DNA of 64,000 nt from Peromyscus leucopus (GCF_004664715.2 NC_051086.1:76925164-76989163); one strand, 5' to 3'; numbered from the stretch's first letter, positions 22,438 through 34,026 are shown. Translations and numbers: made by a program. Notes: generated from the sequence alone by a model not told the origin.

Positions 22438-23689
22438 ACTATTGTTACAGCCTGCTGTTGGTGAAGAATTACCTTCTTGAAGATAGTAGAGAAATGAGGT
22501 CTAGATGAGTTGTAAAAAAGTTACTTCAACAATAGAAAAGAATAGGAAACTAGAGAAGCAGAGGTTTATGTCATAAGAAATGGATCTTCAATATATTTTA
22601 CATTTCTAACCAGTGTGATTTACTGATGAATCAAATGCAGAAAGAGAGAAGAAAACATTGCAAAGAAGACTTCAGAGATTGCTTTCTGAGCAAGAAGAAA
22701 TCACAAGTGGAATTGGACTCTGTGTGTGCTGTCATGGGCTAAGTAGAAGGCATCTATGCCAGGGGAGGCTGAAACAGAGCATGGTACAAAATGAGGTCCA
22801 GAAGGCTTGGTGCAAAGCCTTTAATATTAGCACATGAAATAAACAACTTGGCAAAGGCAATTCCTGGCCAGCTCCATGCTGAGCTCCTCTAAAATCAGCT
22901 ATTGCCCTTGGCCCTGGCACAGAGGCAATGGAGACTTCTCAGTCTTTACCTCCAGTTCTACTTACCACTAGAACAGGCTCTTCAGGAACTTAAGACATGG
23001 ACACATGGAGTGCTATCTAGAACTGCCTGCAACAGGTATAGCATGTATAGAAAATGTCACACTATGCGAATGAGTCAAAAGATCACATTATGTGAATTAA
23101 AAACCCATCTTGGAAAGGGAAGGGAGGAGCTGGTGAATAGAGCAATAATTCCTCACACTCAGGGGCACTATAACCAACCCACTGCCTTGTGCTTAATCAG
23201 CATTCCAGCCATTTGTATCTTTTCTCTAGATCCATATTCCTTTCTGAAGGATGGTATATTAAAAACTAGTTTACTTTCCCTTGTTTCTTGAATTTGTTCT
23301 TACAGAGTAGGAGTCTTCCTTTTCACAATCTGGATGACAACTTGGGAGGCCACAGATAAATAAAAATCTGTGTAAAATGAGTCTGTTTGGAAGAATCCTG
23401 AAGGCCAGCCAGGCCAGTTTATATTGAACTGAGCCAAAGTACTCTTAGAATAAAAAAGAATACATCATTTATTATTACATGAATAACAGATATGAATCAG
23501 TATTTTTTTCATCAAACATACAATGATTTTTGTTTCTGTTTTTCTATCTTAAACTCCTTCATGCTTATTTAGTTTACATGAAGAGTATCATGAGATATAA
23601 TACACCCATAGAAATAAATAAAAGTTACCCTACAAATATCTGAATGTTCAGTTATTGCCTGGTTCCTCCTACAATGTTCAGCCCAGTGT
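22438..23689. other. Unassigned sequence
   Basis: About 1.25 kb. The 129-residue plus frame 22902-23291 shows no recognisable motif and is not supported by any other feature. Nothing else seen. Confidence 0.4.
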
Positions 23690-23880
23690 CATCTTTTTTT
23701 AAAAAAAAATTCTTTTTCTCTCATACAATACACACCTCCCCTCTCTCCACTTCTCCCAGTTTCTCCACCTCCTCTCTCTTCCAGCTCTACTGCTCCTTAA
23801 TTTCTCATCAGAAAAGAGCAGGGATATCAACTGAACAAGGCATACCTCCTTGCTCAAGAGTGAGACTATCACTTTTCTAT
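23690..23880 (-). mobile_element. Old rodent LINE-1 3' end
   Basis: Antisense A-rich end (ttttttttaaaaaaaaattc), then catacaatacacacc, a C/T-rich stretch with tcttccagctctactgctcc, and ttctcatcagaaaagagcag followed by ggatatcaactgaac. This order is characteristic of older Lx-group 3' ends. The two overlapping frames here are by-products. Confidence 0.65.
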
Positions 23881-24410
23881 TCCTTTTGTTTCTCCCCATA
23901 GCAAACTTGGGACATATTGACTATATGGACTTCCTATTTTATGATTGTTACTTTAATACACAAGAATGTGTCCAGTATGTAGAAGATGCTCAATGAATAT
24001 AGGTTAATTAAATTAATGAGGAACACTGAAAATGGGGATAAAACTGACACATCATTTTAAGTTTCAAAGATATCACAAACAGCTGTAAAATGAATAGAAA
24101 TGAAATGAACAGAAGGTATGAAGCACTCTTGTTTTACTGCATGTGGGATTCAGATTATAGTGCACAGGCGGGAGAGGAGAGACCAATATTTTTACCTAAT
24201 AGTATCCGTGGTGCTATTTGTTGTATTTTGCTCTATATTTTCTTCCTGTGGAATGTGCTTGTCTCCCATTAGTGCTTCATGAATTAACCATAACTGCCAC
24301 CAATGTAATTAAAATATTGATTGCCAAGAGGAACTGAGGATTCAGCGTTAATTCATTCAGCAAAAACTTATTGAGCTCTGTTATATGCCATTCCTTGCAA
24401 CACACTCCAG

Positions 24411-24413
<3 letters not shown>
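23881..24413. other. Unassigned sequence
   Basis: AT-rich, with a 60-residue frame only. No repeat recognised. Confidence 0.4.

Positions 24414-24449
<36 letters not shown>
24414..24449 (+). repeat. (TA)n microsatellite
   Basis: About 36 bp of TA dinucleotides. Confidence 0.97.
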
Positions 24450-24453
<4 letters not shown>

Positions 24454-25030
24454 AATTATCTTTGTGTACTAAGTTTTGGGTAGAATTGAATTATGAAATA
24501 GAGTAGATCATCATTTTATATCTCAAAACCCACCAGATACATTCCTTTCTATGACTAGCACTAATTTCAAATATTACTGATTTAACCAGCATATTTAGCA
24601 AACACTGTCAGCCTGGTGAGTGAGCTGCGAAATGCCTGTCTCTCGTGGTTTCCCCCAGAGATCACTCCTTGTCCAGGATCTCAGGCTATATTTGGTGAGC
24701 ACATGATACACCTCTGCTTCTTTGTATCATACTGTCCATTTTCCCTTGATACAAATGAAGGCTAGGAAAGTCTTAGAGACTGATAGTGTCAGTTAGGACT
24801 TCTATCTTTCCAGGCACATGTCACTATAACAAAAGGAGTTCTGAGACTAGAAAAGTGAAGTAATTAAAGAAAGGCATCATACAGGGAAGATATAAACTCA
24901 AGAGAGTTGTGTATTGTGGCCTTTTCTTGATGAACTCAGTATTAAATCTGGGGATGTGGTTTCAGTTTGCATCATAATGAGGGTGACTTGACAGAAATAC
25001 TTTATTTCTTTATCTTGCCAGGGTTCAATT
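24450..25030. other. Unassigned sequence
   Basis: No recognisable repeat or gene. It ends at agaaggccagatatg (25031-25045), the left target duplication of the large composite LINE-1. Confidence 0.4.
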
Positions 25031-25045
25031 AGAAGGCCAGATATG

Positions 25046-25458
25046 TCCAGTTTCTTTATAGGGGGGTTATATTTTTAGATTTACATATGTTGAATCATCT
25101 TTGCATCTCTGGGATGAAGTATACATGATCATGGTGGATGACCTATTTGGTGTGTTCTTTGAGGCATTTTTCAAGTGTTTTATTGAGCAATTTTGTCAAT
25201 GTTCATAATGGAAATTGGTCTATAATTGTCTTTTTTGTTGGGTCTTTATGTAGTTTAGGTGTCAAGGTAACTAGGACCTTGTGAATTGAAATGGACAATT
25301 GTCCTTCTGTTTCTATTTTGTGGACCAATTTGAAGAATGTTGGTATTAAAACTTCTTTGAAGGTCTGTTGGAATTCTGTGCTAAAATAATCTGTCCCTGG
25401 ACTTTTTTTTTTTTGGTTGGGAGACTTTTAATGACTGTTTCTATTTCACTAAGAACAA
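25046..25458 (-). mobile_element. LINE-1 ORF2 reverse-transcriptase region, inverted 5' segment
   Basis: The plus strand reads as antisense ORF2: tttacatatgttgaatcatc, gcatctctgggatgaagtat, tgatcatggtggatgacc, aattggtctataattgtc and ttgttgggtctttatgtag. In sense orientation these encode the palm region of the reverse transcriptase, with many lesions. It is joined at about 25458 to plus-strand ORF2 sequence from further downstream, with roughly 0.9 kb of ORF2 missing between. It is the inverted 5' part of the element ending at 29489. Confidence 0.85.
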
Positions 25459-25559
25459 CAACTAATAAATGGAACTTCATGAACTAAGAAGCTTCTGCAC
25501 AGCAAAGGACACTGTCAGTTGGATAAAATGGCAGCCTACAGAATAGGAAACGATATTTT
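25459..25559 (+). mobile_element. LINE-1 ORF2 C-terminal region, part 1
   Basis: caactaataaatggaacttc...gaagcttctgcacagcaaag...gacactgtcagttgg is the ORF2 stretch encoding the NKW..LHE.KKLLHSKGH-like block, in plus orientation. It is interrupted at 25559 by a younger LINE-1 insertion and resumes at 26080 with the duplicated ggaaacgatattt. Confidence 0.88.
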
Positions 25560-26078
25560 TTTTTTATTTATTTTATTTTACAATACTATCCTGTTCTACA
25601 TAACAGCCACAGATTCCCTTGTTTTCCCCCTTCCTGCCCCCCTCCCCTTCCCCCAGCCCACCCCCCATGCCCACCACCTCCAGATCAAGGCCACCCCCGA
25701 GGACTGAGATCGACCTGATAGACTCAGTCCAGGCAGGTCCAGTCCCCTCCTCCCAGATTGAACCAAGCGTCCCAGGTTTCAAACAGCTATCTCATGAAGC
25801 GAGCCCAGGACCTGGTACCACTGCTTAGATGCCTCCCAAACAGATCAAGCCAATCAACTGTCTCACCTATTCAGAGGGTCTGATCCAGTTGGGGGCCCCT
25901 CAGCCCATCCAAGTACTGAGGAATCTGGACATCCACGGCTAGGCCCTGGGTGGAGCGCTGGGAATCTAATTAGCGAGAAAGAGGAGGGTTTATTTGAGCG
26001 AGAATTGTTGAAACCAAGGTTGGATAAAGCACAGGGACAAATAGCCAAATGAATGGAAACACATGAACTATGAACCAA
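25560..26078. mobile_element. Young-lineage LINE-1 3' UTR with 5' inversion (nested)
   Basis: 25560-25905 is antisense 3' UTR: T-rich tail, the pyrimidine-rich end with ccttcccccagcccacc, gaggactgagatcgacc, ggcaggtccagtcccctcc, ccagttgggggcccctcag. From 25906 to 26078 the orientation flips to sense 3' UTR (atccacggctaggccctggg, aattgttgaaaccaagg, gaatggaaacacatgaacta, tgaacca). In element order these are adjacent pieces, so the inversion lost almost nothing. Target duplication: aggaaacgatattt at 25545-25558 and 26079-26092. Confidence 0.92.
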
Positions 26079-26079
26079 A

Positions 26080-27624
26080 GGAAACGATATTTTACCAACT
26101 ACAAATCTGATAGAGTTAATACCCCAAATATATAAGGAACTCAAAAATGTGATTTCAAGAAAATTAATAACCCAATTAAAAATGGGGTACAGATCTAAAC
26201 AGAATTCTCAGTAGAGGAAGCTCAAATGCTGAGAAACACTTAAAGAAATGTTCAACATCTTTAGCCATCAGGGAAATGCAAATCAAAATTATTTTGAGAC
26301 TTCATCTTAGACCTGTCAGAATGGCTAAGATCAACTAAACAAGTGACATTTCATGCTGGTGAGGATGTGGAGTAAGGAGAAAACTCTTCCATTGCTGGTG
26401 GGAATGCAAACTTGTACAGCCACTATGGAAACCAATGTGGTGGCTCCTCAGCAAGATGGACACCAATCAATTTACCTCAAAATCCAGCTATACTACTCTT
26501 GAGCATATACACAAAGGATACCTCATCCTATCACAAGGGCCTTACTATCATGTTCTTTGTGTTCTATTAATAATAGCCTGAAATTGGAAACAACCTTGAT
26601 GTCCCTCAACAGAAGAATGGGTAAAGAAAATATGGTACATTTACACAATGGACTATTACTCAGTTGTTAAAGAAAAATGTGAAATTTTCAGGCAAATGGA
26701 TGGAATTAGAAAAAAAATCATTCTCAGTGAGGTATTCTAGACTCAAAAAGACAAATATGGTATGTATTCACTTATATGTAGGTATTAGTTGCTAATCCAA
26801 TGACAACCAAGCTATAATCTATAGAAACACAGATGTTAGATATAGAGTAGGGACTAAAGAGGACAGCTAGATATTGTTAAGAAAGGGAAATAGAACAGCT
26901 ATTAATGAATGGGGAGACTGGAATAGGATGATAAAGTGGGGAGTGGGAGGGAAAGGGGTTTGTGTGTGGGGATATGTGAAGAGACAGCTAAAATTAAGGG
27001 GCATTTTGAGTGGGTAGTATAGAAACCTATTACAGTAGAAACTTCCCAAAATATATACATATATGAAGGTGATCTAAATGTAATGGCCAAGTAATGGGGG
27101 AAACTGAGTCCCAGTTGGCAATCTCTTGTCATAAAATGAAATTTCCAGTACCAGAATTGAGTCACATCTATTAGATTTGTTAGGCAAAGGGGTTCCAAGC
27201 TCTAGCCAAAACAATGGGTTTCTCTCCACAAACTGACAGCAAGTCCCCATTGCTGAAGATGGCATATACAACAACTCACTGAACATAGAGAAGTTAAACT
27301 GTTGCCTACACAGAACCTTCAACCTTATGTTCTAGTGTCTTTGGTACAGGAAAGTACTCTGCATGCTACCAAAGGAGAAATGTAAATGCCAATCGAGTCA
27401 AAAATACTTTGATCTACAATGGTGTGCTACCTGCAACATATGTTAGGACAATGAAGGCACAAAGCTGTGGGAGTAATCAAACAATAGCTGATCTGACTTA
27501 ATACCCACTGGATGAAGTGGGACCCAGACACTGCTTGGATGACCAAATACAAGGGACTAGGTACCCCAAGTACCTAAGGTAAAACCAAATACTATTGGTA
27601 TAAAAAAGATAAAGAAGAAAAAAG
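26080..27624 (+). mobile_element. LINE-1 ORF2 C-terminus and 3' UTR, part 2
   Basis: It resumes with ccaaatatataaggaactc, then caatcaaaattattttgaga, gaatggctaagatcaac, attgctggtgggaatgcaaa, ttgagcatatacacaaagg and ggaaacaaccttgatgtccc. ORF2 ends near 26790 and a long Lx-like 3' UTR follows. The frame is broken repeatedly. At 27624 it is interrupted by a solo LTR. Confidence 0.88.
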
Positions 27625-27960
27625 TGTGGAAGCCCGTTTTTCAGGTTACTCGTGGCTTTACCCAGCAGGTCCTCGTTGAGAGGATGATTGGACCACAGGC
27701 CTGAGTGCAGGTGTCTGAGATGGTCTGCACTTGGCTATGCCAGCAGGGAGGTCTTTTGCTCCACTCCTTGGCGTTTCTATAAATACCCTGGGGCAGAGAC
27801 AGTCAGTGCTCCTTGGAATAGGTTCCAGGCCCTGTCGAGGCAATCCTTTATTTTCTATCTGTTTATCTCCCAATCTAAATCCTTCTATCTAATATTTCCT
27901 GCTGCTCGCACTCAAGAAAACTCTGGGGGAACTGTAGGGTTGGTGGGTAAATGCTGCACA
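27625..27960 (+). mobile_element. Solo ERVK-type LTR
   Basis: A 336-bp LTR beginning tgtggaagcccg and ending aatgctgcaca. It is flanked by aaaaag on both sides (27619-27624 and 27961-27966), a 6-bp target duplication typical of the IAP/ERVK group. A TATA box (tataaata) sits at 27778-27785, with a pyrimidine-rich downstream part (about 27845-27900). There is no internal proviral sequence, so recombination between LTRs removed it. The 93-residue plus frame here is not a gene. Its 5' fragment recurs at 3891-4005. Confidence 0.9.
27778..27785 (+). promoter_or_regulatory. TATA box of the solo LTR
   Basis: tataaata lies about 155 bp into the LTR, at the position expected for the U3 promoter of a retroviral LTR. 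Function is inferred from position only. No AATAAA polyadenylation signal is evident downstream, so use as a full LTR is doubtful. Confidence 0.55.
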
Positions 27961-27966
27961 AAAAAG

Positions 27967-28327
27967 TAATGACAAATGACTCCTAATGTTATTCTGCTAT
28001 GTGCATAAATCAGTGCTTGTTCAGTCATCATCGCAGAAGCTTCCTCCTGCAGCAAATAGGAACAAATACAGAGACCCATTACATAGAGAGTAAGAATCTT
28101 TGGAACACTCAGCCCTGAATGAGATATCTCCATCAAATCCCTCCCCCTGGAGCACAGGGAACCTCACAGAAGTGGAGGCAGAAAAAATATGAGGACACCA
28201 AGGAAGTAGGAACCTTTACATCATCATGACTCTAATGCCTTCTCTTGGGCTCTTTTTATTCTGTTGCTTTGTCTTGTCCAAATTCTATATAATAGTTCTT
28301 GTTTTAACCTTATACTTTATTTTGTTA
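27967..28327 (+). mobile_element. LINE-1 3' UTR, part 3
   Basis: Continues the Lx-like UTR after the LTR: gactcctaatgttattctgc, cagaagcttcctcctgcag, cagagacccattacatag, tctccatcaaatccctcccc. Interrupted again at about 28328 by a minus-strand young LINE-1. Confidence 0.85.
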
Positions 28328-29310
28328 TTATTTTTTTCCTTTTATTTTACAATACCATTCAGGTCTACATATCAACCACGGATTCCCTTGTTCTCCCAGC
28401 TCCCGCCTCCCTCCCGCCCCCTCCCCTTCCCCCCAGCCCACCCCACATTCCCACCCCCTCCAGGGCAAAACCTCCCCGAGGACTGAGATCAACCTGGTAG
28501 ACTCAGTCCAGGCAGGTCCAGTCCCCTCCTCCCAGACTGAGCCAAGCGTCCCTGCATAAGTCCCAGGTTTCAAACAGCTAACCCATGCAACGAGCACAGG
28601 ACCCGGTACCACTACTTAGATGCCTCCCAAACAGATCAAGCCAATCCACTGTCTCACCCATTCAGAGGGCCTGATCCAGTTGGGGGCCCCTCAGCCTTTG
28701 GTTCATAGTTCATGTGTTTCCATTCGTTTGGCTATTTGTCCCTGTGCTTTATCCAACCTTGGTTTCAACAATTCTTGCTCATATAAACCCTCCTCTTTCT
28801 CGCTAATTAGACTCCTGGAGCTCTACCCGGGGCCTAGCCGTGGATCTCCGCATCCAGATCCCTCAGTCATCGGAGGGGGTTTCTGGCACTACTATTAGAG
28901 TGTTTGGCCATCCCTTCACCAGAGTAGGTCAGTTCCGGCTATCTCTCGACCATTGCCAGCAGTCTATTGTGGGGGTATCTTTGTGGATTTCTGTGGGCCT
29001 CTCTAGCACTTTGTTTCTTCCTTTTCTCATGTGGTCTTCATTTACCATGGTCTCCTATTCCTTGTTCTCCCTCTCTGTTTTCGATCCAGCTGGGATCTCC
29101 TGCTCCCTCAGGCTCTCTTTCTCTCAACCTTGCCCTTCATTACTCCCACTCATGTCCAGGTTGTTTATGTAGATCTCAGCCATTTCTCCGTCATTGGGCA
29201 ATCCCCGTGTCTTTCTTGGTGTCCTGTTTTCCAGGTAGCTTCCCTGGTGATGTGAGTAGCAGTCCAGTCATCCTTGTTCCACATCTAGTATCCTCCTATG
29301 AGTGAGTATA
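28328..29310 (-). mobile_element. Young-lineage LINE-1 3' UTR, 5'-truncated (nested)
   Basis: Nearly the complete 3' UTR of the younger LINE-1 in antisense, from ttttttccttttattttac through the pyrimidine-rich end, ggttcatagttcatgtg, gttcaacaattcttgctc-like text, atctttgtggatttctgtg and gctgggatctcctgctccc. It reaches the ORF2/3' UTR junction at tcctatgagtgagtatata. Frames of 74-112 residues on both strands lie in this UTR and are not genes. The target duplication could not be resolved. Confidence 0.9.
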
Positions 29311-29489
29311 TACCAATATTTCTCTTAGTAGTCTTTCTTTTCTAATAAGAGACAGAAAAGGAATGGATCCAGATGGGACAGGGGCTGGAAAAGGACTGGG
29401 AAGAATAGAGAGAGGGGGAACCATAATCATGATATAATGCATGAGCAAAGTATCCTTTTTCAATAAAAGGAAAAACATGGGGGGGGGGA
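29311..29489 (+). mobile_element. LINE-1 3' UTR, terminal part 4
   Basis: The older element ends here: ctggaaaaggactgggaag, aagagagggggaaccataat-type purine-rich text, tgatataatgcatgag, then AATAAA near 29462 and an A/G-rich tail. It is followed by agaaggctagatatg (29490-29504), which matches the left flank 25031-25045 at 14 of 15 positions. This closes the whole 4.4-kb composite. Confidence 0.85.
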
Positions 29490-29504
29490 AGAAGGCTAGA
29501 TATG

Positions 29505-30265
29505 ATGTCTGTACTTAAAGCACAAAACTGTCTTATGGTTGCTTATTTAAAAGCTAGCAAATATATCTTGTTGGCTGGTAATTTTCTGCTTTTCATATCA
29601 CTTCTTGTTTTCCTTTAATTCTTTCCCATTGGCTGTTCCCAGAAAGGATCTACTTCTCATATGGAACATTCTACAAGTCTGATTAATTGATGAAGATGTC
29701 AGCAACTGTGGGAAGATTAGAATATCAAAACGTCCATAGCTTAATTACAATTCACCATTGGCTATCTTTAGCCCACATAATAGCCATTGCTTGCACACTT
29801 CTGCCTGAGCTAACATCTTTATGTCTATCCTGTGAAATAGTTTTGAATATATTAATAAACCACTTACTTCTACCAACCAAAGGCTAAGAATGTTGTCAGC
29901 CAAAGCCATTTAGTACAGATTTCTACACTTTAGGGGAAACCCACCTATCTGATGTTTCTATCTATATGTTTGAAATGAGTCTTGATTTATGATTTTCTGT
30001 TCTGGTACTGTACAAATCACATGAAACTGTTACCGTCTTGGAATTGTGTATTTGGAGAAACACAAATTTGCATTCCTAAGTCATGATCCTACACATTTGG
30101 CTGCAGAAAAAAAAAAAAACAAAACTGTCTTTCAACTCATTCCTGTTATCAGATCAGTTGCTGTTTCACTTGACTATATATTGATTGTATGAGTTTCCCC
30201 TCCAAACCACTGTCTTCACAGCATGAATCATTTTGTCACCCATGCACCTGGCTTATAATACCCAC
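29505..30265. other. Unassigned sequence
   Basis: Short frames only (66 residues, plus, 29687-29887). No recognised repeat apart from an A run near 30107-30119. Confidence 0.4.
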
Positions 30266-30430
30266 CAGGGCTAACATTTATGGAGAACATACAACATGAC
30301 AGGCACAGTGATAATCTTTCCAATAACATAATGAGCTTGACATTTTCTTAAACTTACTTTGCACATGAGCTTTCATGTCACTTTGTCAGTATTGAACTGC
30401 CTGACTCTAGGACCCACACCATTAAATATG
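30266..30430 (-). mobile_element. MIR SINE (ancient)
   Basis: Plus strand reads gctaacatttatggagaac, atgacaggcacagtgataat, ataacataatgagcttgac and, after the core, gaactgcctgactctaggac. This is the antisense order of the mammalian-wide MIR consensus from 3' tail to the tRNA-like head. It is diverged, as expected for its age. Confidence 0.7.
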
Positions 30431-30933
30431 AACTATACCTAGAAGTTTCTGCCAGCTTCAATTTCAGCCATTGAATTTTTTATCACCAATCACCTTAGTG
30501 CTTCTTCTAAGAGCAGCCAAGTTGTCTCAAGACTCTTTCCCACTGAAAATATCTAGAGACAATGTGATAGGCTGTGTATGCAATATAAAGCCAATCAGTT
30601 CCAGAAATAATCAAATTGACAACCAAAAATAGCCATCACAATCCAACCCTTGTTAATATTCATATCTCCTTGTGTTATGATTATTTTCTAAATTAAAACA
30701 ATAACAAGGCCATAAAATGTCAAAATATAACTATGCCATGTACTATTGCAAAAGCATTATATTTTTAACCAGGTTATAATTATGCCTAAAATAATATACA
30801 TATTATCTCTTTCCTCATACAAATATTGCACTTTCATCTTAACTTTTAAAATATGATCAGACAGACTTCTAATGCACCAATTTACTCTTCTCTAAATAAT
30901 TGTAAGGCATTCTAAAGTGCATTATGTCACACT
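30431..30933. other. Unassigned AT-rich sequence
   Basis: No repeat or frame of note. Confidence 0.4.
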
Positions 30934-31345
30934 GTTATGGCTATTCTTGGCCATCAACTTGACTATATCTGGAATGAACTATAATCCAGAAATGGAGGGC
31001 ATACTTGTGATCTAGATCTTGAGGCATGAAGACACAGGCTTTTGATATGGATCTTGAGGTGGGATGACACACACCTTTAATCTGGATCTTGAGGCTGGAA
31101 GACACATCTTTAATCTGGGTCACACCTGCTGAAAGTCTGCATAGGGCCAGTGTGAGAAGGAAGGTTGCATTCCTTCTTAGCCTGCTTAGCCTCACTTTGT
31201 CAGCACATCCATTCTTCTGAGATTCCAGCATATACAGAAGACCAGCTGAGATACCCAGCCTCCTGGTTCTGAGCTCATGGGACCTAGATTCTTGAACTTT
31301 CCACTCACAGCTAGCCATTGCTGGGAATTTATTCCTAACAGGTAG
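30934..31345 (+). mobile_element. Abundant rodent interspersed repeat with internal triplication
   Basis: It begins tgttatggctattcttggcc and atcaacttgactatatctgg. It then has three imperfect copies of a gatcttgaggc-ggaagacacac-tttaat unit (about 31011-31120) and continues with cacacctgctgaaagtctgc, gattccagcatatacagaag and accagctgagatacccag. This is a familiar rodent medium-reiteration repeat whose exact family (URR1/RMER class) I cannot assign. The 136-residue minus frame 30941-31351 lies entirely inside it. Confidence 0.65.
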
Positions 31346-31607
31346 CAACATTCAACATGCTATTTGTTTTAGTTTGGCTGTTTTTAATATTGGTCTTTTC
31401 TCTCACTATTGTGTGAGAGTTTACTAAAACAGAATCTGTAATTTTCTCACTGTATCAACTCCACTGTATATGTGAGTGGTTTTAACTGCTAATTTCATAC
31501 AATAGTTTAATTTCTAACTAGCCAAAACAATGAATTGTAACCTTTAAAATGTTCTTTCTCAAATTTAGATGACCTTTGACTCTCTTATGTTTATTTTCCA
31601 TGCCCAA

Positions 31608-31647
<40 letters not shown>

Positions 31648-31648
31648 A
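31608..31648 (+). repeat. Compound (TA)n-(TG)n microsatellite
   Basis: About 16 bp of TA followed by about 24 bp of TG. Confidence 0.97.
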
Positions 31649-32959
31649 TTCAAGATTGTATAAAACAATAAGCACACAGACACAAACACACACCGACAGA
31701 GGCATCGCTCCACACTGAGTGATTATGCTTATGAACTTGAGGTTGTTTCTTAACTACATGTGGATTTCAAGCTGTGGTGCAAACATACATTATTACTCAT
31801 GTGATTTCTCCAAGCTGTATTAAGCACCTGTGTGCTAATGCTAAGTCCAAGAAGACTCGTGGCTCTCTCCATGTTTGAAGCCAGCTGCAGAAGTGCTGGC
31901 ATCCAAAAGTGGCCCTGGCTATGCTCACAGAATGGTAGGGCTTCTTACTGTGGATCAGAATGGACATGGAGCTAAAAAAATGAATTGGCAGTAAAGGGGA
32001 AAAATGGTACCCCAAAGACATGATGAAATACACAATTATTATCTCATTTAAACCATCTTACCCAGATGCAGTATCTTTTTCCACCACAAAGAAGGATGTG
32101 TTATCCAGGATACTAGAATTGGGGCTATCAAGAGTATCATTTGTTTTTGCTCTACCTCTAGCAAGATCTGGGACCTCTGAGTAGAGACACACCTGGGAAT
32201 TCAAATTGTTTCTCAGCCATCCATGAAGCAAGTCAATTTGCTAAAAATAAATTCATGAAATTGAATTACTAAAATTCACTTTGCTACATGATATCTCTGC
32301 TAGCCCAAATCTTACTGATAAATACTTTGCTAAAATTAGTGATTTAACAAATTTATGAAATTTGATAATTATAATTTTAGCAGATAAACAGTGACTTAAA
32401 TGCTTTAATAAGAACAGCACAAGAGCTCAAGAAGACATCTGATTTAGGTTGCTACTACTGATACATTATTTTATGAATATTGCATTTTAAATTTTAGTAC
32501 AACAATTCTAAATATTTCTATTTACTCTTTTCAACATGTACGTTTAAAATTTTATAAGGAAATGCTCAATACATATGTGATATTTTTACACTGGGGCAGT
32601 TAATAAAGCCAAGCAGAACAAAAATTTTAATATTTGTTTTGTGATCAAAAAACAGCACCAGAATTGGTTTGGCAACTTTGGGTGTTGATTTTAGTACATC
32701 TGTTGTATCTAGAATTTTGTTTTGCCACAATTTATTATGTAAAGCGGTTTATTTTTATTTCTCAGTTTATTTCTATTCCTACAGTCAATTATAGTTACCC
32801 CTTTAGGGCATCCAGGCTTGGCTTGCTCAGACACTTCCAACCTTTGATATTGAATCTTTCTCCTAATAGGTATCAAGTCGATGCATTGCAATGCTTCTTG
32901 TTAGAATTCAATTTTTCAACATTTCGTAAGATGTGTGGGTTTTTTTAGTCACTCTAGTT
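31649..32959. other. Unassigned sequence
   Basis: About 1.3 kb of AT-rich DNA with frames of 78 (minus) and 104 residues (plus, 32634-32948). Neither has a recognised domain. Nothing else seen. Confidence 0.4.
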
Positions 32960-32971
32960 TGTATCTAAAAG

Positions 32972-33325
<354 letters not shown>

Positions 33326-33611
33326 TGTATCTAAAAGTTTTTTAATGTTAAGTGTTTTTTAATACTTTTTAAATTTAATCATATCAACTACAATATGTTA
33401 TTCAGGGAAATTAATTGTAATTCTAGACTAAATTTTTAATTATAACTAACAAGAAAATATGCATATATGTATACTAGATGGGCACAGAGATATTTTATAT
33501 ACATACTATTCTATACCATTAATGATCATTCTTAACCAACAAATCATTTGGCAGCATTTTTATAAGTACACTGGGTGAACTTCAAAATTTTAATGACTTA
33601 CCACCTAAAAT
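33326..33611. other. Unassigned AT-rich spacer
   Basis: Begins with the right target duplication of the B2 dimer. Nothing else recognised. Confidence 0.4.
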
Positions 33612-33822
33612 GGCATTTTGGATGCTGAAGGTGTGTCTCAGGATTTAAGGACACTTGCTACTCTTACAGAGACCCAGGTTTCGTTCTAAACAACTATACA
33701 ACCATGCATAGCTCCAGCTCCAAGGGATCCAGTGGCTTCTTTTGACCTCAGTGGGCACCAGGCATGTGCACATACACATCCACATCTAGGCAAACATTCA
33801 AGCTCATAAAACAAACAAAAAT
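33612..33822 (+). mobile_element. B3-type SINE
   Basis: Follows the B3 plan: head (gaaggtgtgtctcaggattt), acacttgctactcttacag, gacccaggtttcgttc, agctccagctccaagggatc, ttttgacctcagtgggcacc and an A-rich tail with aaaacaaacaaaaa. Diverged. Confidence 0.75.
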
Positions 33823-33829
33823 GGTGGTC

Positions 33830-33915
33830 AAGGCTGGTGATGTAGCTCATTGGTATTGTGTTGGCATTGCATGTTCAAGGCTCTTGACTTGATCTTCCCC
33901 ATTGCCAAAAATATG
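33830..33915 (+). mobile_element. ID-type SINE
   Basis: ggctggtgatgtagctcatt, ggtattgtgttggcattgc, atgttcaaggctcttgac and cttgatcttccccattgcc match an ID element, including the position of the A and B boxes of its tRNA-derived promoter. Diverged. Confidence 0.7.
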
Positions 33916-34026
33916 GCTTTAACAATTTATTTTGTTTGAATTGGCTACTCATTAAATTAACTTATATACAATGACAACTTCTGTGAATGCTTATAACAAC
34001 AGCATTGCATATCAAACTATGTCCAT

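Noticed and set aside
22902..23291. 129-residue plus-strand open frame
   Set aside because: Translation has no known motif and no neighbouring exon-like sequence. Treated as chance.
31011..31120. Short repeated units considered as a CRISPR-like array
   Set aside because: Only three imperfect units without regular unique spacers, inside a known type of rodent repeat in a mammalian genome.
30941..31351. 136-residue minus-strand open frame
   Set aside because: Coincides with a common rodent repeat containing an internal triplication.
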